In this document: piece by piece, positions 30,156 to 39,014 of the stretch
Layout of the letters: every line of letters begins with the position of its first letter
Numbering within the stretch: position 1 is the first letter of the stretch
From: Calothrix sp. PCC 7103
GTDB lineage: Bacteria; Cyanobacteriota; Cyanobacteriia; Cyanobacteriales; Nostocaceae
Length of the DNA stretch: 64,000 nucleotides
NCBI RefSeq assembly: GCF_000331305.1
Contig: NZ_KB217478.1
Coordinates: 6,683,646 to 6,747,645 of the forward strand
Direction: 5' to 3'
The notes under the pieces: model-generated
Told to the model about the DNA's origin: nothing
The model's database searches: none
Seen by the model: only the letters and a program-made list of their open reading frames with translations
Program-made: the position numbers and the translations under genes

Positions 30156-31637
30156 ATGCTGATTTTTGAAGAACACTTTCAAGATAACTGCCGTAACTGG
30201 GTTACACGCTCCGGTGTTGATTGTAGTCTTGAGATTAAAGCGAGTCACTATTCGTTTGACCACAAGCGCACAGGGGATGATACATATTGGCTAAGTTGGA
30301 ATTCTTGTGAGTTTTTTTACGAGTTAAGTAATTTTCACATTTCTATCGTTTTCGAGAAAGTTAGCGGAGTTGATAGCTTCGGGTATGGTTTTAGCTGGGG
30401 ACTTCTTGACAGCAGCAATTTCTTCGAGTTTATTATTTCTGGAAACGGGTTGTATCGTATCGCTCAATGTAAAAATGGTACATTTGAATATTTTACTAAC
30501 TGGAAACTTTGCACTTCCATGCAGTCGGGTAATGCAGTAAACCTGCTTGAGGTTCGACGCATTGAAAATAATGTGGAATTTTATATAAACAGTACGCTGG
30601 TTGAGACGTTTGGAACTGAGCAAGTGATGGATGTGTTAGGAAAGAGTTTTGGGTTTGTGATTCATGACCAGATTAATATAAAAGTTCATAGCTTAATTAT
30701 TACTGGCGTTGAGGATGAGAAAGAAACAACCAACTATTATAATATAGATGTAAAAGATTCAAAACCCGAAACCAGAGCAGCTTTTATTGAACATGAGGCG
30801 CCTATTGGAGATACGCTAGAAAAAATAATCACCGACTTGAATGAGTTAGTAGGACACTCAAGAACCAAACAAGAGCTATTTTCGCTTGCAAATTTCTTGA
30901 AAGTGCAAACCGAACGTAAACAACGAGGGATGAAAACAGTAGACACCTCACTTCACCTAATGTTATATGGTCCACCGGGAACAGGTAAAACCACAATTGC
31001 CAGATTAGTAGGACGTTTATACAAACAGCTAGGATTTTTAGAACGTGGACATGTCATTGAAACCGACCGTGCAGGAATAATTGGTGGATACATTGGTCAA
31101 ACAGCACTACGTGTAGAAAACGTGGTACAACATGCACTAGATGGGGTGTTATTTATAGATGAAGCTCATGCTTTAGTGCCAGAAGATACATCTAATGATT
31201 ACGGTAAAGAAGCGTTGCAAGTATTACTCAAACGAATGGAAGACCAGCGTGCGCGATTTGCCGTAGTAGTTGCAGGTTATCCTTTGGAAATGGAAAAGTT
31301 TATAGAGTCCAACCCAGGTTTAAAATCGCGTATTAACCGTTTGTTTTATATTGACCACTATATGCCAAACGAGTTACTATCAATTTTTAAGAAATTTTGT
31401 ATTGACAACGGTTACTCAATTGATTTATCTGCATGTATAGTTTTGCAAAGAACTTTTGAACTAGCTTATAATCAACGTAGTAATAACTTTGGCAATGGGC
31501 GCTTTGTTCGTACAATATTTGAGCGTAGTATAGAGCAGCAAGCAAACCGTATTGTTAATAATTTGGAAGGATTGGATGATAAGGAGATTTGTATAATTAA
31601 GGGAGAAGATTTACATTTTGTAAGTAATTTAATTTAG
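30156..31637 (+). CDS. CbxX/CfqX-type AAA+ ATPase with N-terminal lectin-like domain
   Basis: A 493-residue protein. Residues 1-190 look like an all-beta concanavalin/LamG-like domain (EEHFQDNCRNWVTRS, FGYGFSWGLLDSSNFFEFII, VNLLEVRRIENNVEFYIN). Residues 215-490 form an AAA+ module with DLNELVGHSRTKQEL, Walker A GPPGTGKTT near 272-280, Walker B VLFIDEAHAL near 330, and a pore-like GYIGQT segment. This is the superfamily of red-type Rubisco activase CbbX and of EccA. The lectin front makes it distinct from true CbbX. It is divergent from ccmP, so a shared regulatory region is possible. A substrate remodelling role is inferred. Confidence 0.88.
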   Translation: MLIFEEHFQDNCRNWVTRSGVDCSLEIKASHYSFDHKRTGDDTYWLSWNSCEFFYELSNFHISIVFEKVSGVDSFGYGFSWGLLDSSNFFEFIISGNGLYRIAQCKNGTFEYFTNWKLCTSMQSGNAVNLLEVRRIENNVEFYINSTLVETFGTEQVMDVLGKSFGFVIHDQINIKVHSLIITGVEDEKETTNYYNIDVKDSKPETRAAFIEHEAPIGDTLEKIITDLNELVGHSRTKQELFSLANFLKVQTERKQRGMKTVDTSLHLMLYGPPGTGKTTIARLVGRLYKQLGFLERGHVIETDRAGIIGGYIGQTALRVENVVQHALDGVLFIDEAHALVPEDTSNDYGKEALQVLLKRMEDQRARFAVVVAGYPLEMEKFIESNPGLKSRINRLFYIDHYMPNELLSIFKKFCIDNGYSIDLSACIVLQRTFELAYNQRSNNFGNGRFVRTIFERSIEQQANRIVNNLEGLDDKEICIIKGEDLHFVSNLI

Positions 31638-31657
31638 AGATGGAATGCTAACTTGTA

Positions 31658-31678
31658 GCACATCTGAGACAGATGTGC
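31658..31678 (+). terminator. Hairpin after the AAA ATPase gene
   Basis: GCACATCT-GAGAC-AGATGTGC is a perfect eight-base-pair stem with a five-base loop, 20 nt after the stop codon. No strong T-run follows, so it could end transcription weakly or protect the 3' end. The rest of the 190-nt gap is without a gene. Confidence 0.45.
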
Positions 31679-31830
31679 AGTTACTTCCCTTAACCTTATT
31701 AGTCTTGGCTAACCCAGTAAAAGCGCAAATTGCTGATAATCTTGTGGCATCAGCTTTTCTACCTTCTTCAGCAAACCCTAATTAAATAATAATTAGAGCA
31801 GGCAAAGTCAGTAATGATATCTAAAAATCA

Positions 31831-32415
31831 CTACTCTAATTCAACTTCAGGTTCAGTAACAACTACTTGTTTGAGGTTTTCTTGCAAAATATCTAAAACA
31901 ACTTGGGGGTCGGTTCTTTGTTGCATTACCTCAACTTCGGGGTCGTGACGGTTTTGCACGTTAGGTAAGTCACTTCGTAATTCTTCCACTAATGCAATTA
32001 GTTTGGCAACTTTTTGCTCTGTGAGTAGATTAAGTTGTAACATTAAATGAGAGTTTTTAGTACTCATTTCTTCTTGACGAGCTTGGTAAATTAATACACC
32101 TGTGGAAATTAAGAGTGAAGCAACATCAATTCCTTGTTCGTGTAAATCGAATCTAGGAAATTTCCATGTTAAAGCACCTATATCTGCCAGATGACTACAA
32201 ATACCCCAAGCAGTAAAAAAAAGAATTTCGGCATATAGAAACCACGTTTTAGCAAAGGTAGCGGCGATTTTTTCTAAAATACGTTGATGAGTTGGAACAC
32301 TTTCTTCGTAATGAGCATGGAGAGCGATAATTGCCTCTATATTTTTTAATACATGTTCTGGTGCTTGCGTATCTTGAATGCTCAAATCAGTTTGTTGTTT
32401 AGTTTTAATGTTCAT
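31831..32415 (-). CDS. DUF1003-like membrane protein
   Basis: A 194-residue protein with two central hydrophobic segments (TWFLYAEILFFTAWGIC and GIDVASLLISTGVLIYQA) separated by a short loop. It is followed by a long helical tail starting RQEEMSTKNSHLMLQLNLLT, which resembles the DUF1003 pattern where the membrane pair is followed by a charged tail. The acidic C-terminus (VTEPEVELE) is probably cytoplasmic. Function is unknown. It is convergent with the AAA ATPase gene. Confidence 0.72.
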   Translation of the reverse strand: MNIKTKQQTDLSIQDTQAPEHVLKNIEAIIALHAHYEESVPTHQRILEKIAATFAKTWFLYAEILFFTAWGICSHLADIGALTWKFPRFDLHEQGIDVASLLISTGVLIYQARQEEMSTKNSHLMLQLNLLTEQKVAKLIALVEELRSDLPNVQNRHDPEVEVMQQRTDPQVVLDILQENLKQVVVTEPEVELE

Positions 32416-32726
32416 ATTCTAAAAGTGTATTTTAATTCAAGTCGTCATTCAAACTAAGCAAATACAGTTGGCGATAATAAATTCATCTTTTTGCTATTAT
32501 GATATTTTCTATAAATTTATTTCTTGTTTCATTAACATTATTAAACGCAATGCTGCAAATGTACCTATACCGCGCGGTAGAAATAAATTAACTTTTGAGC
32601 GTAGACTAGACGTTTTAGGGGGTTTCAGGTTCCTTCATGAAAATTTGACACTTCTCAGAATCAAAATCAGAAATCATGCGTCAGTTAATTTATCAATCTA
32701 GTAATATTCCCTTTATAAGGTGACTT
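32416..32726. other. 311-nt divergent intergenic region
   Basis: Lies between the DUF1003-like gene and the COP23-like gene. It contains a perfect 12-nt palindrome, TACCGCGCGGTA, near 32569-32580 and open frames that resemble nothing known. A promoter for the COP23-like gene is expected in the last 100 nt. Confidence 0.4.
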
Positions 32727-33536
32727 ATGTCTAAGCATCCTATTAAATTTTTGGTGTTTGGAGTTTTTGGTTTATCTTTGTTTGCAGGAAGTTTACCTGC
32801 ATTAGCTCAGTATAGTGGTGGCAATGGTGATGTCGTAGTACCCACAACAGGTAGTGGTGGTAGTGTTGGTGGTTCGACTGATTCCTCTGTTTACTCTGGT
32901 GATAGATATCCATCCGGAGGTTCTGTAAATACAAGCGCACGGTTTGTTTGTCAACAGTTTAATGGTCAAAATACTGTGATGTATCAACCGCAAAGTCAAC
33001 CAGGACAATATTTTGCTTGGGCAACTCCTCGCACTTTGGGTGGTGGTTGGGACACTGCACGTCGCTGCCAAGCTATAGCTCAACGTTTAGAATCATACCG
33101 TGGTGACGGTCTGCTCGAACTCCAAACAAGTGTAATGAATGGAGAGAATGTTGTATGTGTTACTACTGAAGCAAACCCATCTTGCCGTATTGTTTTCACC
33201 GTACCACGTGACAAAGACCCCTATATTGTTCGTAACAGTGTATTTGAAAACTTAGCATCTGCCGACGACGGACAGCAAACAACCGCTATCAATACCTATC
33301 GTGATAGAAACGGTAATCAAATTGACCAGATTTATCGCACTATCGTGGGTGGAAATAACGGTAGAAGTATTAGTAATAATCGTTCTGCAAAATCTCCAAT
33401 TGCTTTAAAACCATTTTTAGACAGAGCAGATGGTGGTACCGGACAAGGATTGAGAAACGGCGCCAAAATTGGGCGTCAACCAAACACGAGACAGCAACCT
33501 GGCGCCCGTCTTAACCCAAATAGATTCAAAAGATAG
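32727..33536 (+). CDS. COP23-domain exported protein
   Basis: A 269-residue protein with a clear signal peptide (FLVFGVFGLSLFAGSLPALA, cleavage near residue 27) and a Ser/Gly-rich linker. The COP23 domain spans about residues 70-200, with paired Cys in RFVCQQFNGQNTVMY, DTARRCQAIAQRLESY, VVCVTTEANPSCRIVF. The C-terminal tail is basic and low-complexity (GARLNPNRFKR). COP23 is named for a circadian-oscillating protein of a unicellular cyanobacterium, but its biochemical role is unknown. A good hairpin terminator follows at 33551. Confidence 0.88.
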   Translation: MSKHPIKFLVFGVFGLSLFAGSLPALAQYSGGNGDVVVPTTGSGGSVGGSTDSSVYSGDRYPSGGSVNTSARFVCQQFNGQNTVMYQPQSQPGQYFAWATPRTLGGGWDTARRCQAIAQRLESYRGDGLLELQTSVMNGENVVCVTTEANPSCRIVFTVPRDKDPYIVRNSVFENLASADDGQQTTAINTYRDRNGNQIDQIYRTIVGGNNGRSISNNRSAKSPIALKPFLDRADGGTGQGLRNGAKIGRQPNTRQQPGARLNPNRFKR

Positions 33537-33550
33537 GCTCAAATATAAAT

Positions 33551-33598
33551 TGTAGAGGCGCCTTGTGAACGGTTACATTAATTGCGTCTCTACATTTT
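33551..33598 (+). terminator. Repeat-derived hairpin terminator
   Basis: TGTAGAGGCGC pairs (one mismatch) with GCGTCTCTACA across a 21-nt loop and is followed by TTTTT, 15 nt after the COP23-like stop. The arms are a degenerate copy of the GTAGAGACGC hairpin found at 13631 and 60421. The 3' end of the convergent acyltransferase gene lies inside it, so its last codons come from the repeat. Confidence 0.6.
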
Positions 33599-34262
33599 TC
33601 AAAAGCCGCTTTTTAATTACACGCGCAGGAACACCTACTGCAACTGAGTAAGGAGCAATATCTTTCGTGACAACTGAACCAGCACCAATAACGCTACCCT
33701 TACCGATAGTAACCCCATCTAATACTCTGACTCCAGTTCCTAGCCAACAATCATCTTCAATTACAATCCCTTTGGTAGTTACACCTTGTTCTTTAAAGGG
33801 GATATTTGGGTCTGAAAAAATATGATTATTGGCATAGAGTGAAGAATGAGAGGCAATCATACAATCTCTACCAATTTTGATAAAACCAGGCCCAGCCATA
33901 CATACATATGGACCAATATAAGTAGATTCTCCAATAATAATATGACCATTCTCTTGGTCATAAGCTCTAATATCTACACCGTGGTCAATAGATACATCAT
34001 TTTCAAAACAAATTTTGTTTCCTTTATTACTAATATAACTACTGTTATATATACGGACATTATTGCCAATTTCAATTGTGGGTGTACCAATAAAGCGAAC
34101 ATTCGGTTGAATATAAACTGATTTTCCAACCCTTGCAAAAATCAACTTATAAAAAAATTCTCTCAGTCTTTTTCCAATAGGAGTAGGAATGCTTCCAAAC
34201 ACTCCTGTAATAATATATTCTTTTAAATAACGCTGTATTAGCTTAAAAGTCTGATTATCCAT
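33573..34262 (-). CDS. Hexapeptide-repeat acyltransferase (WcaF/WbbJ type)
   Basis: A 229-residue left-handed beta-helix transferase. Imperfect hexapeptides run from about residue 55 to 195 (IEIGNNVRIYNSS, IIIGESTYIGPYVCM), with the catalytic-loop pattern YANNHIFSD and closing coil GKGSVIGAGSVVTKDIAPYS. It probably O-acetylates a surface sugar using acetyl-CoA. Two closely similar genes lie at 37186 and 37963, so the family has been locally duplicated. The last six residues are encoded within a hairpin repeat. Confidence 0.88.
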   Translation of the reverse strand: MDNQTFKLIQRYLKEYIITGVFGSIPTPIGKRLREFFYKLIFARVGKSVYIQPNVRFIGTPTIEIGNNVRIYNSSYISNKGNKICFENDVSIDHGVDIRAYDQENGHIIIGESTYIGPYVCMAGPGFIKIGRDCMIASHSSLYANNHIFSDPNIPFKEQGVTTKGIVIEDDCWLGTGVRVLDGVTIGKGSVIGAGSVVTKDIAPYSVAVGVPARVIKKRLLKNVETQLM

Positions 34263-34316
34263 GTTTTATACCTATTATTTTTAAATTAATAAAGTGATAC
34301 AGTATGAAAAATTTGT

Positions 34317-35795
34317 TTAAACTTGCTGTTTAAATAATTTGGAAGCACGTAATCTCAACATAAACATAGTTGCTCCTATAAATAATGCACCAATTATTAA
34401 GTTTTCTAAACTAAAACTTTTACCGCTATAAATTACCAACGTTGTTTCTAATACAAGGGAAGGTAATAAAATTACAATTAATAGTAATAATTTATTTAAA
34501 ATTAATCTTTTTTTTACCAAAATACTTAGAAAACCTAAATACAATCCTAAAGGTATAAAAGTTAGTCCGTAGTAAATTATTTTTTGTTCTCTTGGAATAA
34601 GTTCTAGTAAATTAAAATAGTAATAATTTTGTAATTTATCTACGTAAACTTGCATTGTTGCTTTAGAATAAGTAATAATTATATTATGAATATTTGTATC
34701 CGCAAAAATATTAGGAACGTTTAGTTCTATATGAGCAGCGTTTTCTCCAGTAATTGATGTTCGTATCCGCAAATTTAAATTAGTATTTTGCTGTCCTAAA
34801 GTAAAATTGCGGTTTAAGGTACTTCTTGAAAGTGAAATTATACGTGCAGGTCCAATTTGATTTGTATCAGCAGTAGCAACAGTAGTTAATATTGTAAATT
34901 CAGATGCTTCACGTATCCTTTTATTTAACAAAGCCGGAGGAATTCTTGTTTTTAACCAATAGCTAGGACTTAAAATAACTCCTTTTTCATCTTTTTCATC
35001 TTTAATATCGCTAATATTTGATGAATTTTTCTGCGGTAATAGTTCAGGCATTTGACCAGTGAGATCTTGATAACCTTTTTGATCAGTCAAGTTATAATCA
35101 GCTAACAAAGATTGTTTAGTATTATCTAAAATACTTTTAGTGTCTAATACCTGTGAAATATCGCTTCTAGAAAATACTCTATCAGCTAGTTGAATTTTTG
35201 AGATATATCCATACCAAGGTCTATCGCCTGTATTTTCATTACCAAGCATTAGCGGATGATTTAGGCTCCAATTATTTAGAGTAGTTGTACTTTGCCATAA
35301 TATCGAAATTAAAAACGAAATAAATAAATATCCAATGAAAAATAACTTTATTTGTTTGAGAGAATTACCAAATTTACCATTCTCTATATATTCTAATATA
35401 TATATGAAGCTTTTTGAATGCCACAAATGAAAGCAAACTATACCAATAATCCCACCAATCGTATTGTTTATAATATCAGCAGGTGTTGGTGTTCTAGAAG
35501 ATAAAAATATTTGTAAAGTTTCAACTAGCAATGATAACCCAGTACTAATAAATGCTACTATTAATAGTTTGAGAAAAAATTTGATACTTTTTCTTTGCAA
35601 AACAGCAGTAAAACTAAAGCCTAAAGGTATAAACAATAAGATATTGTTCACAAAATCTACAAAAGAACTACTGTTGTCGAAACTAGCAATAATATATTGT
35701 AGAGAAAAAGTATCAGGAAAAGAAAAATTAAAGGGATAAAGTGTAGCTATTAATACTGCTGAAACGCTGAGAATTACCAAAGTAAAATTTTTCAT
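34317..35795 (-). CDS. VanZ-family membrane protein with internal lectin-like domain
   Basis: A 492-residue protein. Residues 1-135 are a VanZ domain: four membrane segments, with VETLQIFLSSRTPTPADIIN carrying the conserved E and P-DxxxN region. A further segment at about 150-168 is followed by a soluble region (about 175-385) with a concanavalin/LamG-like pattern (WYGYISKIQLADRVF, FTLGQQNTNLNLRIRT, HNIIITYSKATMQVYVDK). The C-terminus (about 395-485) returns to several membrane helices. This places a sugar-binding-like module in the periplasm between two membrane blocks. It lies in a glycan-modification cluster. Its role is unknown. Confidence 0.82.
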   Translation of the reverse strand: MKNFTLVILSVSAVLIATLYPFNFSFPDTFSLQYIIASFDNSSSFVDFVNNILLFIPLGFSFTAVLQRKSIKFFLKLLIVAFISTGLSLLVETLQIFLSSRTPTPADIINNTIGGIIGIVCFHLWHSKSFIYILEYIENGKFGNSLKQIKLFFIGYLFISFLISILWQSTTTLNNWSLNHPLMLGNENTGDRPWYGYISKIQLADRVFSRSDISQVLDTKSILDNTKQSLLADYNLTDQKGYQDLTGQMPELLPQKNSSNISDIKDEKDEKGVILSPSYWLKTRIPPALLNKRIREASEFTILTTVATADTNQIGPARIISLSRSTLNRNFTLGQQNTNLNLRIRTSITGENAAHIELNVPNIFADTNIHNIIITYSKATMQVYVDKLQNYYYFNLLELIPREQKIIYYGLTFIPLGLYLGFLSILVKKRLILNKLLLLIVILLPSLVLETTLVIYSGKSFSLENLIIGALFIGATMFMLRLRASKLFKQQV

Positions 35796-35815
35796 AAGTA
35801 TTAATTAGTTGTATG

Positions 35816-36682
35816 TTACATAGGTAAGTAGCCAAATTTGACACATCCGATTAATTGTCCTGCGCGCCAAGCTAATGTAAGCATCCATTTGGCGATTGCG
35901 TCTTGATCACGGACTTTAAAAGATATTACTTCTAGCATGAACTCAAGCGGCGCCTTAATAAAGCTTTTCCATGACATAAGCATTTTGGGTATACCGTAAT
36001 TTTTATGTTTTTTATACAGCAATGCTTCGTATACACCTACACCCCATGCACGCTGGCAAACCATCTTGAAGTTTTTTCGCAGTCTGTAATTAACTACAGC
36101 TTCCGATACTTGATGTATCTTAATACCTTGTTCTTGAATACACCAAGAATAGTCAATATCTTCAATCATTGCAAAAGTTTCGTCAAATCCACCAATCGCT
36201 TGATGAACTGCACGCTTAACACCGATATTACAGCTAATCGCAAAGGGTAAATACGGGTTTTCAATAATACAAAAACCGTCTGATGAGCCATGATTTGCAA
36301 TTACCCAAGGCTCATTTAATTTATCGTATAAACTACGACCAGTAACAAAATCATATGTAGCCAATGCTTCACCCATTGCTGCAACCCAGAATGGCGCCAC
36401 TTCGTCGTCCGCATCGCAAAATGCCAGTGCCTCAGCATAAGCAACACTGGCGCCTACGTTACGAGCATACGCAGCACCTTTTTTAGCAGACGCATCAACT
36501 ATTCGCAAAGAAGGTATTTTCTGTTTGAATAATTCAGCAATCGCAACACTATTATCTGTTGACCCGTTGTCAGCAACTATGACTTCCCAAGGTTGTGACC
36601 ATTTCTGATTTGCAAGTGCTTCGAGTTGGATAGCGATTGTACTTGCTGCATTGTAGCAGGGAATAATTACACTTAATTTCAT
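35816..36682 (-). CDS. Family 2 glycosyltransferase
   Basis: A 288-residue GT2 protein. KLSVIIPCYNAASTIAIQLEAL begins the fold, followed by VIVADNGSTDNSVAIAE, AFCDADDEVAPFW (DAD metal motif) and the acceptor-side MIEDIDYSWCIQEQG. It probably transfers a sugar to a lipid or envelope acceptor. It follows the truncated acyltransferase with only 12 nt between them and precedes the VanZ-lectin gene by 20 nt, so the group looks co-transcribed. Confidence 0.88.
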   Translation of the reverse strand: MKLSVIIPCYNAASTIAIQLEALANQKWSQPWEVIVADNGSTDNSVAIAELFKQKIPSLRIVDASAKKGAAYARNVGASVAYAEALAFCDADDEVAPFWVAAMGEALATYDFVTGRSLYDKLNEPWVIANHGSSDGFCIIENPYLPFAISCNIGVKRAVHQAIGGFDETFAMIEDIDYSWCIQEQGIKIHQVSEAVVNYRLRKNFKMVCQRAWGVGVYEALLYKKHKNYGIPKMLMSWKSFIKAPLEFMLEVISFKVRDQDAIAKWMLTLAWRAGQLIGCVKFGYLPM

Positions 36683-36694
36683 AATTGCAAAGTA

Positions 36695-37117
36695 TTAGTG
36701 ATGTTTTACATTAATTAATATCGTCTGCCATTGGAAAGTTGTAAATCTCTCCAAAGCTAATACGCCTAAACTAAGCAAGCAGCAAAATAAAATTACTGCG
36801 TAATAAGCTGGTATAATTCTTCTAGCTCTACGTTTCAAATAATCTAAAAGAGTCCCAGGAATATAACCTGCCTGAGACCTTGCCACTGGTAGCATTAAGC
36901 AGTATCCAGAAAGAACAATAAAAACTACAACGCAAAAAGAACCATATCTTACAAACTTTGTTGGTATAGTTATCCACTGAGGTAAATTTTCTCCTTGATA
37001 TAACCACAAGTGAGTAAGTAGCACATAAAAAGCAGCGATACCACGCATTCCATCTAAAAAATGAAGATGAAATTTTCGTTCATCAGAAATTTTTGCCTGA
37101 ATAGAATTTTCAGTCAT
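36695..37117 (-). pseudogene. Truncated acyltransferase family 3 gene
   Basis: Encodes 140 residues corresponding to the first third of an OafA-like integral membrane acyltransferase (FHLHFLDGMRGIAAFYVLLTH, then VFIVLSGYCLMLPVARSQ and LKRRARRIIPAYYAVILF). The full family has about 350-400 residues and ten membrane helices. Here the frame ends NVKHH-stop just before the GT2 start. The catalytic His region at the N-terminus remains, but the protein is unlikely to work. A deletion that fused it to the GT2 gene is the simplest explanation. Confidence 0.75.
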
Positions 37118-37185
37118 AATTTACACTCCTAAAAAAACAATGAAGACGCAACCGAGATGATTCTTCTATAGGCTTATTCATTGAT

Positions 37186-37929
37186 TTATTCTCGAACTAA
37201 ATTGGTAGCTAGTACTCCAGGTTGTAAAGCTTGTTCTCCATTTGCTCGTCTATTTTTGATAACTCTTGCTGGTATACCGACTGCAACTGAATATGGAGGA
37301 ATATCCTTAGTAACAACTGAACCGGCGCCGATGACACTTCCCTTCCCGATAGTGACTCCATCTAAAACAGTTACTCCATGTCCAAGCCAACAATCGTCTT
37401 CAATGACAATTCCTTTGCGAGTAACACCTTGCAATGCAATATCTATGGTTAGGTCTGAGAAAATATGATTGTTTGCATATATACCTGACTTTGCGGCAAT
37501 CATGCAAGATTTACCAATTCTGATGTTTCCTGGTCCAGCGATAGAGACATAAGGACCGAGAAGTACATCATTATCAATAACAATCTGAGTATCATTTAAT
37601 GCCTGAAAATTTACACCTTGCTGAATTTCGACTTCTGAACCGAAAGAAATACGATTGTTCTCGTGTCCAGATGCATCGATATGTGTTCCCCTGTGTATAC
37701 GAACAAAATTTCCTATATCTATATTTTGTGTTCCAATAAATTCAACACCGTCTTGAATGTAAACTTTTTGACCAATCTTAGCGAAAATTAAGCGATATAT
37801 TGAGGTTCTAAGGTTTGAGCCAATAATTCGTAATGGAACACTCATCAGTAAAGTTGTTACTATAATCTCTACATAATGCTGCAATTTTGTTTTGAAGTTA
37901 TTTTTCAAATTCTTGTGTAAATTATTCAT
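37186..37929 (-). CDS. Hexapeptide-repeat acyltransferase
   Basis: A 247-residue left-handed beta-helix transferase of the same type as its neighbours: VYIQDGVEFIGTQNIDIG, NVLLGPYVSI-like coils, IYANNHIFSDLTIDI, and the end GKGSVIGAGSVVTKDIPPYS. The C-terminal 20 residues (NRRANGEQALQPGVLATNL) extend past the family core. It probably acetylates a polysaccharide or lipid-linked sugar. The gene is 33 nt downstream of the next copy and 68 nt upstream of the truncated acyltransferase. Confidence 0.88.
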   Translation of the reverse strand: MNNLHKNLKNNFKTKLQHYVEIIVTTLLMSVPLRIIGSNLRTSIYRLIFAKIGQKVYIQDGVEFIGTQNIDIGNFVRIHRGTHIDASGHENNRISFGSEVEIQQGVNFQALNDTQIVIDNDVLLGPYVSIAGPGNIRIGKSCMIAAKSGIYANNHIFSDLTIDIALQGVTRKGIVIEDDCWLGHGVTVLDGVTIGKGSVIGAGSVVTKDIPPYSVAVGIPARVIKNRRANGEQALQPGVLATNLVRE

Positions 37930-37962
37930 GGTAGATTACTTTATTAAAATGTATTTAACTGG

Positions 37963-38625
37963 TTAATATTTTTGTCTGCTTTTAATTACTCTTGCTGGTA
38001 TACCTTCTGCATTGGAATAAGGTGGTATATTGTCGGTAACGACTGAGTTGGGGCTAATAACACAACCTTTACCAATAGTAACTCCGTTTATAACAGTTAC
38101 TCCATGTCCAAGCCAACATTCGTCTTCTATCACAATTCCTTTTTTAATTCCAGAATCAAAGTTAGTATTAATGTCCTTAAAAACATGATTCATCGCAAAT
38201 ATCCCTGAATTATCTCCAATAAAACAATTTTTACCTATTTTGATATTTTCTAGTCCAATTATATAAACATCATCATCAATTAATGTATGTTCACCAATAT
38301 AAATTTTAGTAGATGGGAGTGCCTTAATCGTAACTCTTTTTTTCAAGATAACCCCATCTTTTATTAAAATATGGCTATTTACATCTCTAGCATCAATACA
38401 AACTCCCTCAAGAATATGTACTAATTGACTAATTTCAATACATTTAGCACCAAAAAATTTGGCGCCTTCTTGAATAAAAACATGGTTATCGATTCGTTTA
38501 AAAATACTCTTGTAAATAAAATTACGAAGCTCTAAACCTAAACAAGCGACTGGAACGTTACCAAAACAAGTAATTAAAACTAATTCTTTCAATCTTTCAA
38601 TAACTGTTTGATTTTGATACATCAT
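37963..38625 (-). CDS. Hexapeptide-repeat acyltransferase
   Basis: A protein of about 220 residues similar to the two other transferases here: FIQEGAKFFGAKCIEIS, IFAMNHVFKDINTNFDSG and GKGCVISPNSVVTDNIPPYS. An AGGT motif supports the ATG at 38625 (MMYQNQTVIERL) over the TTG at 38643. It differs from its paralogues at the catalytic loop (AMNHVF instead of ANNHIF) and in the last coil (SPNS instead of GAGS), so its acceptor may differ. It heads the 34-38 kb minus-strand cluster. Confidence 0.86.
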   Translation of the reverse strand: MMYQNQTVIERLKELVLITCFGNVPVACLGLELRNFIYKSIFKRIDNHVFIQEGAKFFGAKCIEISQLVHILEGVCIDARDVNSHILIKDGVILKKRVTIKALPSTKIYIGEHTLIDDDVYIIGLENIKIGKNCFIGDNSGIFAMNHVFKDINTNFDSGIKKGIVIEDECWLGHGVTVINGVTIGKGCVISPNSVVTDNIPPYSNAEGIPARVIKSRQKY

Positions 38626-38696
38626 AAAATACCTAGTGACCAATTGTTGAATAGAACAGATTTTAATGCAATTCCTCTTGCGTGGTTAAAGCAATA

Positions 38697-39014
38697 TTAA
38701 AGACTTTCTGGACAAGAACCAAATTGTTCTATTAACTTATCAATTTGTTGCTGATTTGAATTTTTCCAAACTTCGCTAACATGTTGTTGCATCCAAACAG
38801 AGTTGATTGTGACATTCTCGTGATACCTACAAGTTAATACTCTGTCATGAGGTGCTTCAATTTTTTTAAGTTGAGCAGAAAATTCTCGCTTTTTACTGCC
38901 TTGCTCCCATCCTCTAGGAGTTAAATGCCACTCAGTCCACTCGCTTAAATTGCTAGATTTCGGATAGTAAACGTTCATATGTTTTTCTTCACTACAAAAT
39001 GTTGACAGTTCCAT
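38697..39014 (-). CDS. Conserved hypothetical protein
   Basis: A 105-residue soluble protein that I do not recognise as a named family. Residues 23-60 (SEWTEWHLTPRGWEQGSKK, then LKKIEAPHDRVLTCRYHEN) have the conserved-looking Trp/Pro pattern of small cyanobacterial proteins. The tail ends QIDKLIEQFGSCPESL. A second ATG at 38978 (MNVYYPKSS) is an alternative start. It lies just upstream of the acyltransferase cluster, on the same strand, after a 900-nt gene-free gap. Confidence 0.6.
   Translation of the reverse strand: MELSTFCSEEKHMNVYYPKSSNLSEWTEWHLTPRGWEQGSKKREFSAQLKKIEAPHDRVLTCRYHENVTINSVWMQQHVSEVWKNSNQQQIDKLIEQFGSCPESL

Noticed and set aside
29916-30263. 115-codon frame on the minus strand between ccmP and the AAA ATPase
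   Set aside because: Its codons look like a shadow of the opposite strand, no family matches, and it overlaps the starts of both real genes.
30156-31637. Direct call as CbbX Rubisco activase
   Set aside because: The AAA module fits the superfamily, but the lectin-like front and cyanobacterial form I Rubisco make a strict CbbX call unsafe.
32468-32701. 77-codon frame upstream of the COP23-like gene
   Set aside because: No ribosome site or recognisable motif, and it lies in an AT-rich promoter-type gap.
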